NCBI GenBank assembly: GCA_030638765.1 | Contig: DAOWDZ010000174.1 | Span: forward strand, 1-6,652 | Length of the DNA: 6,652 bases | Source of the DNA: Desulfocapsa sp. | Lineage (GTDB): Bacteria > Desulfobacterota > Desulfobulbia > Desulfobulbales > Desulfocapsaceae | Reading direction: 5' to 3' | In this document: positions 6,422-6,652 of the stretch, in pieces | Numbering within the stretch: the first letter of the stretch is position 1 | Layout: every line of letters starts with the position of its first letter | Notes under the pieces: generated by a model | Told to the model about the DNA's origin: nothing | Seen by the model: only the letters and a program-made list of their open reading frames with translations | Database searches by the model: none | Program-made: the position numbers and the translations under genes

Positions 6422-6652
6422 ATGAAATCACCAAATGTTATTAGACAACGTGAAGCTGTCAGTAGGCCACGTCGCGAAACACTAAACGGCCATGCAAGTG
6501 TCAATTTGTGGTTCACCGGCCTTTCAGGGTCAGGGAAATCAACTCTTGCTCATGCTATTGAAGAAAGATTACATCTCATGGGCTGCAGAACCTATGTTTT
6601 TGACGGTGACAACGTGCGACATGGGCTTTGTGGGGATCTTGGTTTCAGCCCG
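6422..6652 (+). CDS. cysC: Adenylylsulfate (APS) kinase, 3'-truncated by window edge
   Basis: The first 77 codons are present with no stop before the window ends. CysC phosphorylates APS with ATP to give PAPS, the sulfuryl donor for assimilation and for sulfotransferases. Seen here are [16 protein letters not shown] (28-43), with the Walker A P-loop GLSGSGKST, and the APS kinase signature DGDNVRHGL (61-69) followed by CGDLGFSP. The N-terminal lead (about 27 residues) is typical for stand-alone CysC. A fusion to CysN or another domain at the missing C-terminus cannot be excluded. A purine-rich AAGAAGG at 6401-6407 is 14 nt from the ATG, which is long for a Shine-Dalgarno. Being next to galU rather than sulfate-assimilation genes hints at PAPS for glycan sulfation, which is inference. 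Confidence 0.93.
   Translation, partial: MKSPNVIRQREAVSRPRRETLNGHASVNLWFTGLSGSGKSTLAHAIEERLHLMGCRTYVFDGDNVRHGLCGDLGFSP

Noticed and set aside
1..6652. CRISPR array, insertion sequence, tRNA or rRNA
   Set aside because: No regularly spaced repeats, transposase motifs, terminal inverted repeats flanked by duplications, or RNA gene signatures were seen.

Overview
The window looks like part of an exopolysaccharide or surface-glycan locus from a Gram-negative, low-to-moderate GC bacterium. The combination of genes (WecG/TagA-type glycosyltransferase, PF14907-type nucleotidyltransferase, WecA-type initiating transferase, SurA-like periplasmic protein, stand-alone HAMP protein, GalU, CysC) would fit a Desulfobacterota-like (deltaproteobacterial) genome, but that placement is an inference from gene style and was not tested by any search.

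Layout: (1) 1-468, plus strand, the 3' part of a WecG/TagA/CpsF-family glycosyltransferase. (2) 507-1634, minus strand, an uncharacterised nucleotidyltransferase-fold protein whose 3' third carries two pure G tracts (G8 and G9). (3) 1635-1898, a divergent intergenic region with an 8-bp inverted repeat and a TATAAT box. (4) 1899-3374, plus strand, a WecA/MraY-type polyprenyl-phosphate sugar-1-phosphate transferase that continues into a C-terminal PilZ (cyclic-di-GMP-binding) domain. (5) 5298 down to 3431, minus strand, a tight three-gene operon: membrane-anchored SurA/PpiC-like protein, two-TM HAMP protein with no output domain, and a small secreted HExxH metallopeptidase-like protein. Both junctions are 8-nt overlaps of the form ATGARTAA. 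(6) 5299-5517, a divergent intergenic region holding a good sigma-70 promoter and a small hairpin before galU. (7) 5518-6384, plus strand, galU. (8) 6422 to the window end, plus strand, the first 77 codons of cysC (APS kinase).

How they may work together: the WecA-like enzyme would load the first sugar phosphate on undecaprenyl phosphate and the WecG-like enzyme would add the second sugar. GalU supplies UDP-glucose, and CysC could supply PAPS for sulfation of the product. The PilZ domain suggests that lipid-linked initiation is gated by cyclic-di-GMP, which is the most striking point in the window. The three-gene envelope operon has no obvious enzymatic role in glycan synthesis. It looks like a membrane/periplasm module of unknown function, possibly involved in protein folding or turnover.
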